A program made the position numbers and the translations under genes. 64,000 nt of DNA, taken from assembly GCA_025024175.1 (NCBI GenBank), contig QCXZ01000064.1, positions 55,573,325 through 55,637,324 on the forward strand, read 5' to 3'. The DNA comes from Rhyzopertha dominica. Taxonomy: Eukaryota > Arthropoda > Insecta > Coleoptera > Bostrichidae. Each line of letters opens with the position of its first letter. The first letter of the stretch is position 1. The notes below the pieces were generated by a model. That model ran no database searches, was not told where the DNA came from, and saw only the letters and a list, made by a program, of their open reading frames with translations. Below are positions 13,901 through 24,445 of the stretch, piece by piece.

Positions 13901-15053
13901 GCAAAACGATACCCTTACTCAACTTGCCACGTCTTTTGTTCGGGATTGCACGACGCAGATTGTTCAATGTCTTACAATAAGACGCCGCATTGATTGTCTC
14001 ATTACGAGGCAGAAACTCCACTAGCAATACTCCTTTTCTGTCCCAAAAACTGTGCACATGATTTTCCGGGCAGAAATTGTTTGCTTAAACTTTTTTGGGT
14101 GATGATGAATTTTCGCCATTCCATGGATTGTTGTTTCGATTCTGGTGTGACGTAGGCCACCCATGTTTCGTCACCAGTAACAATTTGGTCTAAAAAATCT
14201 TCACCTTCATTGTGGTACCGCTCAAGGAAAGTCAATGCACTGCCTAAACGTTAGGTTTTGTGTAAATCCGTCAACATTTTCGGAACCCAACGTGAACACA
14301 ATTTCCGGTAATTCAGGTTCTCGGTCACAATGCGATACAAAACACTACGAGAATATTGAGGAAAGCAGTCGCACAATGATGAAATTGTAAAGCGTCTGTT
14401 TTCTGTCACCTTTTCGTTCACTTTCTGCACCAAATCTTCATTAAGGACCGAAGGACGCCCACTCCGTTCTTCATCATGCACATTTGTGCGGCCATCTTTA
14501 AATGCTCTCACCCATTTCCTTACCATTCCATCACTCATAATGTTTTGTCCGTAAACTTCACAGATCTCACGATGAATATCGATCGGTTTTACACCTTTAG
14601 CATTAAGAAATCGTATAACAGCCCGTACTTCACAATCGGCGGGACTCACGATTGTCGGAGGCATCTTAAATATTCAGTAAACAACGTATACAATGAAGAA
14701 TCAAACTGTAATGGCGTCAGTGCGTAGACAAGAGATGTACATAGGTAACCAGCGCGCATGCGCGGAACACCGACCGTAGCGCTGCGGCGGCGGAATCGCA
14801 AAACGGTACTTACTTAAAAAACATGCCTCGTATAATGAAAACACCCCAATGATTAAGAGATCTAAATACTTACGAGGGGAGATCATTATTTACGGTCCCT
14901 AATATAGTAGGCGTTGACTTTTTGATATATTAAAAGTTTATTTATTTGTTGTGAGACTTGTTCGATACCAGTCTTGTCAATGATTGTTTGTTAAAATAAT
15001 TTAGAATTTACGCGAAGGTGTTTGAATAATTTTCAGCAATGGAGAAATCTGAG

Positions 15054-15103
<50 letters not shown>

Positions 15104-18100
15104 TTATTTTTCTGCATCGCAGATAAGTCAAAATACAATTTCACATGTAATATACGTATGTATTATAGGATTTCCAGTTTAAGGAATTCCTGGGTGGTAT
15201 ATATGGGGTTGTCCAAGAACAAACCCTTCAAATTTTTCTTTAGGGTTGGAGTCGTCAGGTCCCGCCAGCCGCTAGGCAACTTGTAAAGCTGTAGGTTAAG
15301 GGATTGTTTTTCGGGCGTCACTAGTCTGTGTCTAGTTACGGAGAGGTTTCTGTACGCTCTAATATGGTGTTGGTGAGCCTCTTCGCTGAAACTGGTCCTT
15401 CATACCGTGTATGGTTATTATTTGCCTAATTGTGTATTCTGCCGTCATTGTCAGTATTTGGTATTTTTTAAATAGTGGTCTGCATGGGGATGTCCGCGGA
15501 GCTCCTTCCAGGGCTCGAACGGCCTTTTTCTGCAACAGCAGTATATTTCTTGCATGAGCACAGTTAGCCCATGCTTCGATGATGTACATTAAATTGGTGC
15601 GGAACATCGCATTGCATGGGATTAATGCAGCTTCCCAGTTGACACTCTTTCGCATGCGCCTAATTGCATAGATCACTTTGCCGAGTTTACTTGCCAGTTC
15701 ATCGCAGTGTGTTTTCCAAGTCAATCTTGTGTCTAGATGCAATCCTAGGAGCTGTGCAACTCCAAAGGGACGCATTTTACGTGATGATGTGAACGTGACG
15801 TGTACTGTTTTTGCCTCATTTAGTTTATGATTTTCCTGAAGTTTGGACATAGCTATTTCAGGATTTCTGTCGTGGATAGCAATGGTTGTGTCGTCTGCAT
15901 ATGGAAGACATAATGTATTTAAGTTTGCAGGCAAGTCGTTGACATACAGATTGAAAAAGAGTGGTCCTAGTATTTGTTAAATATGTTTTTATAATGTTGT
16001 TGGCCGTTCCTCTGAACCCATAATGTTCTGCCTTTTGTAAAAACTCTTCATGTGACATGCAATCAAAAGCCTTGGATAAGTCACACATTTCAACTTGGCA
16101 CGTGTGGTGCTGCTCAAAGGCTTTCGTTATGTAACGTAGAAGTTCTCTGCATAGGTCCCCAGTACTCTTTTGTTTTGTGAAGCCGTGTTGTTGTATCGAG
16201 AGATAGCTTTGTTTGATGAGAAAATGTTGCATTTGTTCCGCTATTAATGACTCAAATATTTTACCAAAGACTGGCAGAATTGCAACTGGTCTGTAATTTA
16301 TGGGCTCGCTTGATTGGCCTATTTTGAAAACTGGACACACACGGGCTATTTTCATTTCATCTGGAAAAACCCCTTTTGTTAGACAATTGTTGTGTAGGTC
16401 TATGACAGCTTTTACAAGACGGGTTGTAATTCCGTAAATGTCAGAAGAGTCTTTGGATTTCATCCTGCTTACATGGAGATGAGTACCTTCTGTTGTAATT
16501 GGATGAAAAAACGTGGTATTCCCATTTACTCGTACATTTCGGACAAACTCGACTGCATTGATTGGTTGTTTTTTAATTTCACCAACAGTTTTTAATGCAA
16601 ATGTTGTGAAGTAGTTGTTAAGTTCATTAGCATCTGGTGAATCTTGATGACTTGGTTGATATTTTGTTTTCCCTGTTTCATGGTTTATAATGGTCCAAAT
16701 TGTTTTACTTTTGTTTTTTGAATTTTCAAGTTTGTTCATGTTTCTGCATTGTCTGTTTTGTAAGCAGAATAGAATTGTTTGTAGTGCTTAAGTACGCGGA
16801 TTTATAAAATATTTGCTCCTTCTTACCAAGTGGTAAAAAATTTGTCTCGAGAATTCAAATTGGGAAGACAAACGTGTGAACATGCAAAGGGTGCCGGACG
16901 ACCAGTAACTATTCAAGAAAATGTTAATCGTGTACATGACATGGTAATGGCAGATAGGCGAATGGCCATTCGTCGGATACCTGAAATTGCAGACTTTTGA
17001 TATAGCACAATAGAAAAAATATTTACAGATATTTTAGGTCTTAAAGAGTTTTCTGCGTGCTGGCGCTGTGTTCCTAGAATGTTGACGCCTGATCAGAAAC
17101 GTTCGAGAGTCCTGCATTCTGAAGCCAGCCTGGCAAAGTTTTCAGCAGACCCGAATGAGTTTCTCTCTGGATTTGTAACTGCTGATGAAACATGGGTCCA
17201 TCATTTTGACCCAGAGTCAAAACAACAGAGTATGGAGTGGCATCACAAAGGTTCTCCTCCACCACGCAAATTTCGAGTTGTGTCCTCTGCTGGTAAAATT
17301 ATGGCCACAATTTTTTGGGATGCGGTCGGAATTTTAATGGTTAATTTTTTGGAAGGCTGACACACAATAACAGGTTTTTATATGCTACCTTAATTTCAAA
17401 ATTTCACGAGCGCATGAAAATTGAGGAAAGGAATTTTGTTCTATCAGGCAACACTCCTGTATACACAAAAGCCGTATTGCAATGAATGCTATTCACGACG
17501 CAAGATTTGAATTGCACGAATAGCCTGCGTATTCACCAGACCTAGCTCCCAGCGATTACTTCTTATTTCCGAAATTGAAATAATATCTACGTTGGCCCAG
17601 ATATCACGATGATTATCAAGTGATGACAGCAGTAAACGACTGCTTAGAGGACCAACCACAAGAGGAATCAGAGCATTGGAACATTTTTTTTACTTTCGTA
17701 TAATCAATTCCTTTTAATATTAAGTTTATTATTCTGATGGAGTATAATCACAGCCTATATCTATCTTCGATTGTTTTCCAAATAACGACGACTAATAACC
17801 AACAGACCCTGGGTTTTGGAAATTCAAGTTTAATATTTCGCTTACATCATTATAATTTTGTACTTATCTAATATGCATTCGATTATTTTACCAAACATCT
17901 CAGAAAATTCAAATGGAATCTCGATTAATTTTCACGCAGATGATTTTCGGTGACAGCACACATAGTGATAATTATCTTTTTTAAATAATTAAAAGATAAT
18001 TCTCGTTGTACCTAATAGTTTTGATATTGCTCATAAAATTAAAAACTAAAAAAGAATCCTGGCATACCTAATTGTTTACTGTACATGTATATAATAATAT

Positions 18101-21100
18101 GACCTTGCATGATGTAAAATTGTGTCGTAACGGGATTTCCACGAAAGTTTTATAGAAATAATAACAAAAACTGTGCTCTGCACTAGTGGTTTTCCCCAAC
18201 ATATTATTATCATTATGATTTTTTCTCATTCATTACGAGCTTATTTGATTATATCCTTATTAACCGCATATTTGTATTTCACCTGTACGGTGCCTTGATG
18301 TTTTTTGACATTTTGCTATTCGAAAGTTTTTCTTGTAGTTTACTGTAATAGCGCTTACTCCAGATAAAAATAATAATCAATGCATAACAAAATGTTAATT
18401 ACCCCAGCACGTTTTTGCTTTCAATTTAGATTGACAATACCAGAGTGTTATGTTGGACTGTAACAGTTAATTATAATAATCTACAAATGTTAATAGTAGT
18501 TATTAAAGGTTATATCAATGAAAACCTTTTAAAATAGTAATAGTAATAGTAGTCTCAGACTGAATGGTAATATACATAATGATATACCAATTAATTTTTT
18601 AGACCAAAATGGCATTTGACAAATTAACATCACCCCCCAATGCAGGATTTTGGAAAAACCTGATACGAGATCTTAGAAAGACTGAGACCATTTTTAGTAC
18701 TTATTTATTTTTAATTACTTAAGAATCTGTTCGTACTAGATAGAGTATGTGGTGCTGCGTGATTTAGGAATATTGAGAGAAAGAATTAATTTTAAATATG
18801 CTATGATACATTTTCAAACATAAACCTGCATGTTGCATATATACCTAAAGGTTTGTGCTAATGCTAAATTATGTAGACTCTAAAGAAATAAAGTCCTGAA
18901 ATAAGATTTTTAGGTGTCGCGTTAGTAATCAATTACAGAATTCAAAAACAAAAAAAAATTATATCTGATTAAGTTGTTTCAGTTTTTAATGCGTTAAAGA
19001 TCTACTGATATGCTTTCGTTTTCTTATAATTATAAAATTTATTTTCTAGCCTTATTTATTTACTAAACAAAATAAAACCATAAATTAAGTCATTTTGAAT
19101 TTTTAATGAATGGAAAATTTCCGTATTTAAATTGATTTCCTGGTAAGAATTGATTTTTTTGGAAAAGAAAACGTAATCCCTTTTACCTGTTTAAAGATTA
19201 AGGGTGGGAGTTTCCTGAGGTAGAGGTTTATTCTCAAAACTTATTCGAATGTTATATCACAAGATGACTGCGAACTGTATCTCTACACGAAAAAAACGCA
19301 TGTTTTTTTTAATGCATGTATTTACGTTAACTACTACCTATGTGATTTATTAATGTCTATAATTTGTACTGTACGAACCTATTTTTTTACTTCGCTCTTA
19401 CCATGTTTTTGATTGTTAAGGACTAAACAAACAACAATATTTATAAAGGGGCATGTGCAATACATTTCACTTTTAATGGTTTCACACACATTTAAATGAC
19501 GTCATCGATGTTAAAGCGCTTAAGGTGTTATTTCATGTACGTGTAACGTATATATAGCAGCTTTTACTAGTATGGTTGTACAGTTAGGTCGTTTGTAAGA
19601 TTCCGTAAAGATGTCGTCACAGAGGGAAAGTTCTGTGAGTAGCACAACTTTTTTTAAACAGAACTTTACACATGTTACTAAAGATTTGATCATTTTCTTG
19701 GTGCTTTGTTGTTAATAAAACAATTGCTTTCCAATTTCTTGGTTGTAAGCCTTTCGTTTTTTCTTCAGTACTATATTATGTGTTTTAGATCTAAAATTAT
19801 ATTCTTTTATACTGTTTTTGTTATTCACTTATCTGAATTACCTTTTGGCAAATTTGAAATGACGCATTGAAAGCTTGTTTTTACATAAATAGATTGTATC
19901 TAAAGTGGTTCACTAAAGGTTTTTGTTATTGTGTTATTAGCGTTTCTCTATCGCAAAAATATTTTTGCTGTTATAAGAATCGTTTCGAGGCATTGACAGA
20001 TATGCATATATTTTGACTTCCAAATGTTACTCATTGTTACAAGTTGAAAGAAATTAAGTGTAATTTTTTTATTTATTTTTCACTTTTTTACAGCGTAACC
20101 ACTGTTTTCATTTCTTAAATATTGATTTACAGCTGAAAATTATTGGTCCAATAATGACACCGCATTTCACTTTTTAAAATATCAAAAAGTATATTTAAAA
20201 GTATGCTTACTCAATTATGTAAAAATCTTTCCCCTTTATTGTCCTTTTGTAATTCGAATTTTGGGTTCAGTACCATTTTGCACGTTCCGTTTTTTTAAAT
20301 ATCTTCGTCGCTTTCGATTAGAAGGTTAAGTTTGTAAGAGTTAATTGCCCGTAGAACTCATTTTTAAAGAACCTATTAAGGCTGCGCTGCTATTGGTATA
20401 ACCTTTATTGCCAATTTCTGGGTCGTAGAGAAACACCTTTCTCTAAAAACGTTTCATTGTGGAAATAGAGGACGTTAAAGTTTGATTTTTTAATGTTTTT
20501 TTTTTCATTTTTAGTGGAAAGGTTAAGATAATTGACAATAAAATTTTGGCTACGCGCTATGTAGATGCGACCTTTTATTTGTTAAACATTTTTGTCAGAT
20601 TCGAAATCGACCATTAAATTTTTGGACAGTTATTGCAGACTTGCCCCATCCGAACTTTTTGTTTTGCTACGCCACTGGAAAAATTTTAAATAGTAAATGA
20701 TAATAACTGGTTTTTCGTTTATCATGCTTAATTCTCACTATGAATATAGTGAATTATTTAATACATTATTGTAGAACCAACGTTTTGCACACCATACATT
20801 TTGTGTAACGATTTGTTGTTTAAAATCTGGCAATCGTTTCACAAACGGATTCGAAAATACATTGAAGTTAATAGAAACCATTTTGAGCACCTGTTGTTAA
20901 GAGCACATTTCTTTGTTCTATTAATTGTTGTGCTATATGTGTTTAAAATAAAATTTACCTTTTTATTGTTGTCTGTCTTTAACCTTGTTTTAATCAAAGC
21001 CTACTTGAAATGTTGTATACCATTACTATTAAATAACTGAGGTGCATTACATTACTAAAATGGTAATATCTCGAAAAGGGTAAATGATATGGACTTCTAC

Positions 21101-24100
21101 AAGGTATACATTTTTGTGGAAAAAAAGACGGGTAGGCATTTATATCTGCGAAAAAAAGATACAGGGAGGCGCAAAAAAGTTATGACATGTTTAACTGGCG
21201 TGAAGTACCGTAGATGGTTATTAAAAAAAATTTGGACTAAGATAAGTTTCGTTGAATCTTAATATTTTTGTGCAAAAAATAAGTGGTTTTACTGGGTACC
21301 ATTGCTTATGGACCACCTTGTATAGACCCAATCGAAGCTTCAAGCTAATGGACTAACCGAGGATGGGAATATTCTTCTGTTAATCAGAAATAAATTTAAA
21401 TCTTCCTGCAGCCAACTTCTAAACTCTTTTGGATTTGCTGGGCAGCTGAAACATTTTTCGTGAAGGTCGTGTTCTGTTTTTGGGTGTTTCTAATGCACCC
21501 TCTTGTATTGCTGGGTCGTCGATCATTTCTCTGTTTTAATTCATGTAAGTAAGATTTATTCTGTTTTCTGCTCTCTCGCTTGATTTAATTTTTACTAACT
21601 TCAATTGTTTGGCCAGTAGATCAGCTTCTCATTTAGCCTTGGATGATGCTTTTCATCCAGCTGTTAATATCCTAACCTACTACAGAAAGCCGGCTCCTAG
21701 CGAAACCTAAGTTTCTTTTACTTAATGAGTTGTTATTTCTTGTGGATTGGTCCCTTCTAAGTTCATAACTAGGGGATGTCCGGTTAATAGACGTACATTT
21801 GAAAACGGAATATTTTATTTACACAAACAATAAGAGAAGAAACAGCTATTATAACTTTAAACATGTAATAAGTACTACTTTAATTGTTACTAGTTCCCGC
21901 AGCATCGATGCCATTTTCTACATCAGCATAGTTTAGTCGGAAAAAGATCGACACTTTCAAATGTTGTTTGCTTCACTCATTTCACATCTGAAGCTTTGGA
22001 GAGCTTCTGGCAGGTCGATGTACGAGGCATGTTTTTTAAGTAAGTACCGTTTTGCGATTCCGCCGCCGGAGCGCTACGGTCGGCGTTCCGCGCATGCGCG
22101 CTGGTTACCTACATCTCATGTCTACGCACTGACGCCATTACAGTTTGATTCTTCATTGTATACGTTGTTTACTGAGTGTTTAAGATGCCTCCGACAATCG
22201 TGAGTCCCGCCGATTGTGAAGTACGGGCTGTTATACGATTTCTTAGTGCTAAAGGCGTAAAACCGATTCGATATTGTGAGATCTGTGAAGTTTACGGACA
22301 AAACATTATGAGTGATGGAATGGTAAGGAAATGGGTGAGAGCATTTAAAGATGGCCGCACAAATGTGCATGATGAAGAACGCAGTGGGCGTCCTTTGGTC
22401 GTTAATGAAGATTTGGTGCAGAAAGTGAACGAAAAGATGAGAGAAAACAGACGCTTTACAATTTCAACATTGTGCGACTGCTTTCCTTAATATTCTCGTA
22501 GTGTTTTGTATCGCATTGTGACCGAGAACTTGAATTACCGGAAATTGTATTCACGTTGGGTTCCGAAAATGTTGACGGATTTGCACAAAACCCAACGTTT
22601 AGGCAGTGCATTGACTTTCCTTGAGCGGTACCACAATGAAGGTGAAGACTACCAGTTGTTCCTGCACTTGAAGAAACACCTGGGTGTCCAGCGTCTTCAA
22701 GACGATAACGAAGTCGAAACATTTGTGATACAGTGGTTAACAAGTCAGGCGGCAGAATTTTATGAGGAGGGTATTCAAAAACTGGTGCCACGTTATGACA
22801 AGTGCCTCAATATTCACGGAAATTATGTAGAAAAGTAGATTAAGGTACAGACTTTCATGTAAGATAAAATTATTGCGATATCTTTGCACGTCTTTTTTTA
22901 ATTCCAAAACGGTACTTACTTAAAAAACATGCCTCGTAATTTAGACCGATTTTTAAAATGCATTTGACACTGTTAATCACTTAGGATACTTAGATTCTCT
23001 CCTGCATACTTCTCTTAACTAATTCGTCCTTGAACTTTAAATCAATCTTTTTGTTGCGACCTTTAGAGTCCTTCAGGGGTCAGCTTTAGGCCTGTTATTT
23101 TATATACTGTTTATCAATGACATTATTAATGTTTTAAAGCGTGAAAAATTCCTCTACTCCGATGATCTTGAAATATTCTATACAATGCTGTTACTTTATC
23201 TGACTGTTTAACTTTACAAAATAATTTAAACGCTTTATCTCAATGGTACTCATCAAAAAACTTTAAGAAATTAATGTCTCGATCTCATACTCTCGCAATT
23301 TTTTTTATGTTATCGCTATAACAGGATTGAAAATGTGACGTTATTACGACGTGTCTCTTATTTCAAGGACCATTTTTAATGAGACATTTACATATCTCAA
23401 ACAGTTGAAGATGTTTTTAAACTACTAGGCCCCTATACAGAAACTGTCGTAACTTTAAAAATTCTAAATCCTTACATCAAGTTTGTGCCATACTCTTGTC
23501 CTGATGAAGCCTCTGACAAGAGCGAGTGAAACGGCGACCCTATTCAAAAAACGAGGTGGACGGACTTAAAAACACTAATATTTCAAAGTAGATATCTTCA
23601 TTCCTTCTCATTAACCCAGTATTTTTAGTGTATAATTGTATTATAATATAATATACGGCATTCATACTGTTACAAAATTTGTAAGTATGAGAAATTGCGA
23701 AACTATTAGCAGTACATATCTGTAATGCCTGATTGCTATTGGTATTTGAAATTTACGAAATTTTTTTAACTGCTACTGAATGGATGTTTTGCTTGTCAAA
23801 TGCAAGCCCTGACGAAAAATATTTTTATCGCCAAAAACAACAAAAAAATACCAGATCCGGACATGGCCTCTTATAAAGCAAAAAGCAGTCTTGTCACCCT
23901 ACCTGGGCGGGACTCAGAACTCTCGTGCTATTATTATTATTATTATTGCGGGCACATTTTATGTGTAAAAAGGAAATATTAATAATTAAAGTAAGAGACA
24001 CAGTAATTTGCGATTTTAGTGAAATACGCCGTAAATACTGGTAGATGATTCCGGGTTAGCTGGTTGTCGTGTCGATTTCTTCCTTGCTGACGTTTCGTTT

Positions 24101-24443
24101 CGCCGTTCAGAGCAGAGAACACAAGCTAATTCTCGACTTTGAAGATGCTCACCTCAGCAGTGGACGAAACGCCCGCGAGGAGAAAATCGCCACAGTGGCC
24201 AACTAGCTCGAAATCATCTCCGGCCGTGAAAGCCTTAACCAGGACCTACTTTTTTATGTCCAGGTTACTACAGTTTTGAATGATCTGTGGCGACTTTACT
24301 TACTTATTTACTTTACTTATTTATACAGGCCTTTAGAATTAAGCAGTGACGAGCAAATGCGTGTCAGTAGAACATCTTTAAAATTGTTTAAGAACATACT
24401 TACCCGCTGCAAGCAGTAAAAGCAGGACACACGTACTCTTCAT
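4944..24443 (-). CDS. Lysosomal glucosylceramidase (GH30), copy A, 8 exons
   Basis: Glucocerebrosidase hydrolyses glucosylceramide to glucose and ceramide in lysosomes. Exons on the minus strand: 24443-24404, 13172-12848, 7573-7414, 6585-6301, 6252-6139, 6073-5929, 5828-5752 and 5321-4944. They total 1524 nt (507 aa), with all junctions GT-AG and in phase; human GBA1 has 536 aa. Exon 1 is a 13-residue hydrophobic signal peptide (MKSTCVLLLLLAA). The N-terminal Cys motif CVCDATYC matches CVCNATYC of GBA1. The general acid/base Glu is in TTQNEPS (about E249) and the nucleophile in MMTEASK (about E353). The spacing of 104 residues is close to the 105 of human E235/E340. KQPMFYAIGHFSKF marks the conserved C-terminal part. 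Intron 1 is 11.2 kb and full of transposons; intron 2 carries a Penelope-like element. No break is seen in the coding exons. A paralogue lies at 34299-42123. Confidence 0.93.
7968..8030. repeat. Short relic of the foldback family seen at 60.1-60.8 kb
   Basis: The run around 7990-8020 containing catccaactatgaagcaat is, in reverse complement, nearly the same as part of the left arm of the foldback at 60130-60765. Middle sequence present there is missing here, so this is a deleted copy inside copy A intron 2. Confidence 0.55.
8373..8453 (-). repeat. Penelope-like terminal repeat, 3' copy
   Basis: Reverse complement of 9939-10020 with only a few mismatches. It lies just downstream of the endonuclease stop codon and contains the hammerhead-like core described separately. 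Confidence 0.85.
8425..8455 (-). ncRNA. Hammerhead-ribozyme-like motif in the Penelope terminal repeat
   Basis: On the minus strand: CTGAGGA (8455-8449), one A, GACAC (8447-8443), an 8-nt loop, GTGTC (8434-8430), then GAAAC (8429-8425). CUGANGA and GAAA are the two conserved hammerhead core strings, and GACAC/GTGTC would be helix II. Hammerheads are known in Penelope-like terminal repeats. The unpaired A before helix II and the unclear helix III make activity uncertain. Confidence 0.5.
9939..10020 (+). repeat. Penelope-like terminal repeat, 5' inverted copy
   Basis: Inverted copy of 8373-8453, upstream of the truncated RT frame. It starts with tgaggaagacaccgacatga, so the first base of the hammerhead-like core string differs (TTGAGGA instead of CTGAGGA). 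One N lies inside it. Confidence 0.85.
10021..12447. other. Copy A intron 2 filler with a transposase scrap
   Basis: No host exon was recognised between the Penelope element and the transposase fossils nearer exon 2. Around 11940-12000 (plus) a short frame reads PPNSPDLAHSNF, which resembles the PPNSPDL motif before the last catalytic residue of Tc1/mariner transposases, so at least part is a decayed DNA transposon. A TATAAA at 10751 followed by a 38-codon frame from 10795 is noted in the findings. Confidence 0.4.
12448..12830 (+). pseudogene. Decayed mariner-like transposase pieces
   Basis: Frame 12448-12633 encodes a helix-turn-helix N-terminus (CPSYTNIKNWVAKFKRE) like mariner transposases. 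A second piece from about 12670 reads DLTKYDFLFWGHVKQ and YKEPPTTLEGM, the region after the last catalytic Asp in related transposases. The catalytic middle is missing, so these are either one internally deleted copy or two fragments. They lie just beyond the donor of copy A exon 2 (12848). Confidence 0.65.
13500..14830 (-). mobile_element. Mariner element, copy 1, intact ends
   Basis: The element has about 30-bp terminal inverted repeats starting cgaggcatgttttttaagta and is flanked by TA on both sides (13498-13499 and 14831-14832). Its length of 1331 bp is normal for mariner. It encodes a broken DD34D transposase on the minus strand. It lies in intron 1 of glucocerebrosidase copy A. A second copy of the same family lies at 22023-22936 in the opposite orientation. 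Confidence 0.95.
13599..14664 (-). pseudogene. Mariner transposase (DD34D), inactivated
   Basis: The frame starts MPPTIVSPADCEVRAV, with paired helix-turn-helix regions over the first 110 codons. The catalytic Asp residues are in VTGDETWV, LLHDNARPH and PDLAPSDYHLF; 34 residues separate the second and third, which defines DD34D mariners. A CAA-to-TAA change near 14251 (copy 2 has CAA there) stops the frame. A frameshift near 14090, just after MEWRK, breaks it again. It runs to a normal C-terminus (HGNYVEK, stop at 13599). It is about 350 codons, the usual family size, and inactive as it stands. Confidence 0.93.
15054..15103. repeat. (TAA)n microsatellite, tail of the adjacent LINE
   Basis: About 50 bp of perfect TAA repeats. 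Read on the minus strand it follows the LINE at 15104-16790 as an (ATT)n tail, the usual simple-repeat 3' end of several non-LTR retrotransposon clades. Confidence 0.9.
15104..16790 (-). mobile_element. Non-LTR retrotransposon (Jockey-like), 5'-truncated, RT damaged
   Basis: The minus strand encodes a reverse transcriptase in two overlapping frames. 16739-15858 has INYRPVAILPVFGKIFE, QQHGFTKQKSTGDLC and CDLSKAFDCMSHEEF (motif A). 15934-15359 has LPYADDTTIAIHD (motif C, YADD) and the thumb region (WKTHCDELASKLGKVIYAI). The frame change near 15960 removes the segment that should hold GVPQGS, so an internal deletion is likely. Endonuclease and ORF1 are missing. The 3' end is the (ATT)n tail. Clade assignment is by general resemblance only. 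Confidence 0.85.
16850..17700 (+). pseudogene. Decayed mariner of a different family
   Basis: Frame 17079-17360 holds the first catalytic motif (VTADETWVHHFDPESKQQS) and FWDAVGILMVNFLEG. Downstream, out of frame, a stretch near 17527-17580 resembles YSPDLAPSDYFLFPKLK. N-terminal similarity is visible from about 16870 with many stops. No terminal repeats were identified. It is clearly diverged from the mariner at 13500-14830. Confidence 0.8.
17701..19490. other. Copy A intron 1 filler, nothing recognised
   Basis: AT-rich DNA with no open frame of note, no recognised transposon ends and no clear repeat structure. Confidence 0.4.
19497..19588 (+). promoter_or_regulatory. Candidate core promoter: CRE, TATA box, initiator
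   Basis: A perfect cAMP-response element TGACGTCA (19497-19504), TATATATA (19549-19556) and an arthropod-type initiator CAGTTAG (19581-19587). The TATA start lies about 31-33 bases before the initiator A, the expected spacing. The CRE is about 80 bases upstream of that A. It drives towards the short ORF at 19611. No transcript evidence is available. Confidence 0.45.
19611..19715 (+). CDS. Candidate 34-aa micro-ORF nested in copy A intron 1
   Basis: An ATG with A at -3 lies about 30 bases after the predicted initiator and opens a 34-codon frame. It starts MSSQRESSVSSTTFF and ends in a hydrophobic tail LIIFLVLCC. Its TAA (19713-19715) overlaps AATAAA (19714-19719), so promoter, frame and polyadenylation signal fit in about 220 bp. 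A double-Cys C-terminus can be geranylgeranylated in Rab proteins, but nothing else here resembles a Rab. An alternative model uses the donor at 19635 (TCT/gtgagt) joined to a strong acceptor before 20094, giving a 36-aa frame. The family is unknown. It lies opposite to the host gene; chance or a noncoding RNA is possible. Confidence 0.25.
   Translation: MSSQRESSVSSTTFFKQNFTHVTKDLIIFLVLCC
19740..22000. other. Copy A intron 1 filler
   Basis: No host exon recognised. An open frame at 20801-21040 is hydrophobic and unremarkable. Around 21058-21320 the sequence ending ggaccaccttgtatagac looks like the end of a small terminal-inverted-repeat element, but the partner end was not located. Confidence 0.35.
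22023..22936 (+). mobile_element. Mariner element, copy 2, internally deleted
   Basis: Same family and same termini (cgaggcatgttttttaagta) as the element at 13500-14830, flanked by TA at 22021-22022 and 22937-22938. It is 914 bp, about 417 bp shorter, with the deletion inside the transposase. Orientation is opposite to copy 1, so the two form a large inverted repeat within copy A intron 1. Confidence 0.94.
22185..22838 (+). pseudogene. Deleted mariner transposase remnant
   Basis: It begins MPPTIVSPADCEVRAV like copy 1. It hits a TAA near 22488 where copy 1 reads CAA (CFPQYSRS) and resumes in the same frame. At about 22650 it jumps in frame from HNEGED to YQLFLHL. The deletion removes the first two catalytic Asp residues and the whole central domain. 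The C-terminus HGNYVEK is intact. Confidence 0.92.
23040..23570 (+). pseudogene. LINE reverse-transcriptase fossil
   Basis: The plus strand from about 23060 reads, with stops and shifts, VLQGSALGLLFYILFIND and FLYSDDLEIF. These correspond to the GVPQGSxLGPLLFxLFIND and YADD motifs of non-LTR reverse transcriptases. Thumb-like sequence continues to about 23480. No ORF remains. Confidence 0.7.
24058..24245. repeat. Imperfect foldback of about 160 bp with hammerhead-like strings
   Basis: The left arm around 24060-24105 (agctggttgtcgtgtcgatt onward) is the imperfect reverse complement of 24165-24215 (gaaacgcccgcgaggagaaa). Between them, plus strand, ttgaagatgctcacc and gtggacgaaacg resemble the CUGAAGA and CGAAAC core strings of hammerheads. 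The trailing ccgtgaaagccttaacca recurs beside the foldback at 57464-57605 (ccgcgaaagccttagcca), so both belong to one family. Confidence 0.55.
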
Positions 24444-24445
24444 AT

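Noticed and set aside
14701..14886. Minus-strand frame at the mariner end
   Set aside because: It reads through the terminal repeat and UTR of the mariner; the same frame appears on copy 2, so it is a shadow of the element ends.
20801..21040. 79-codon hydrophobic frame
   Set aside because: AT-rich DNA readily gives Leu/Phe/Ile-rich frames; no motif, promoter or splice context was found.
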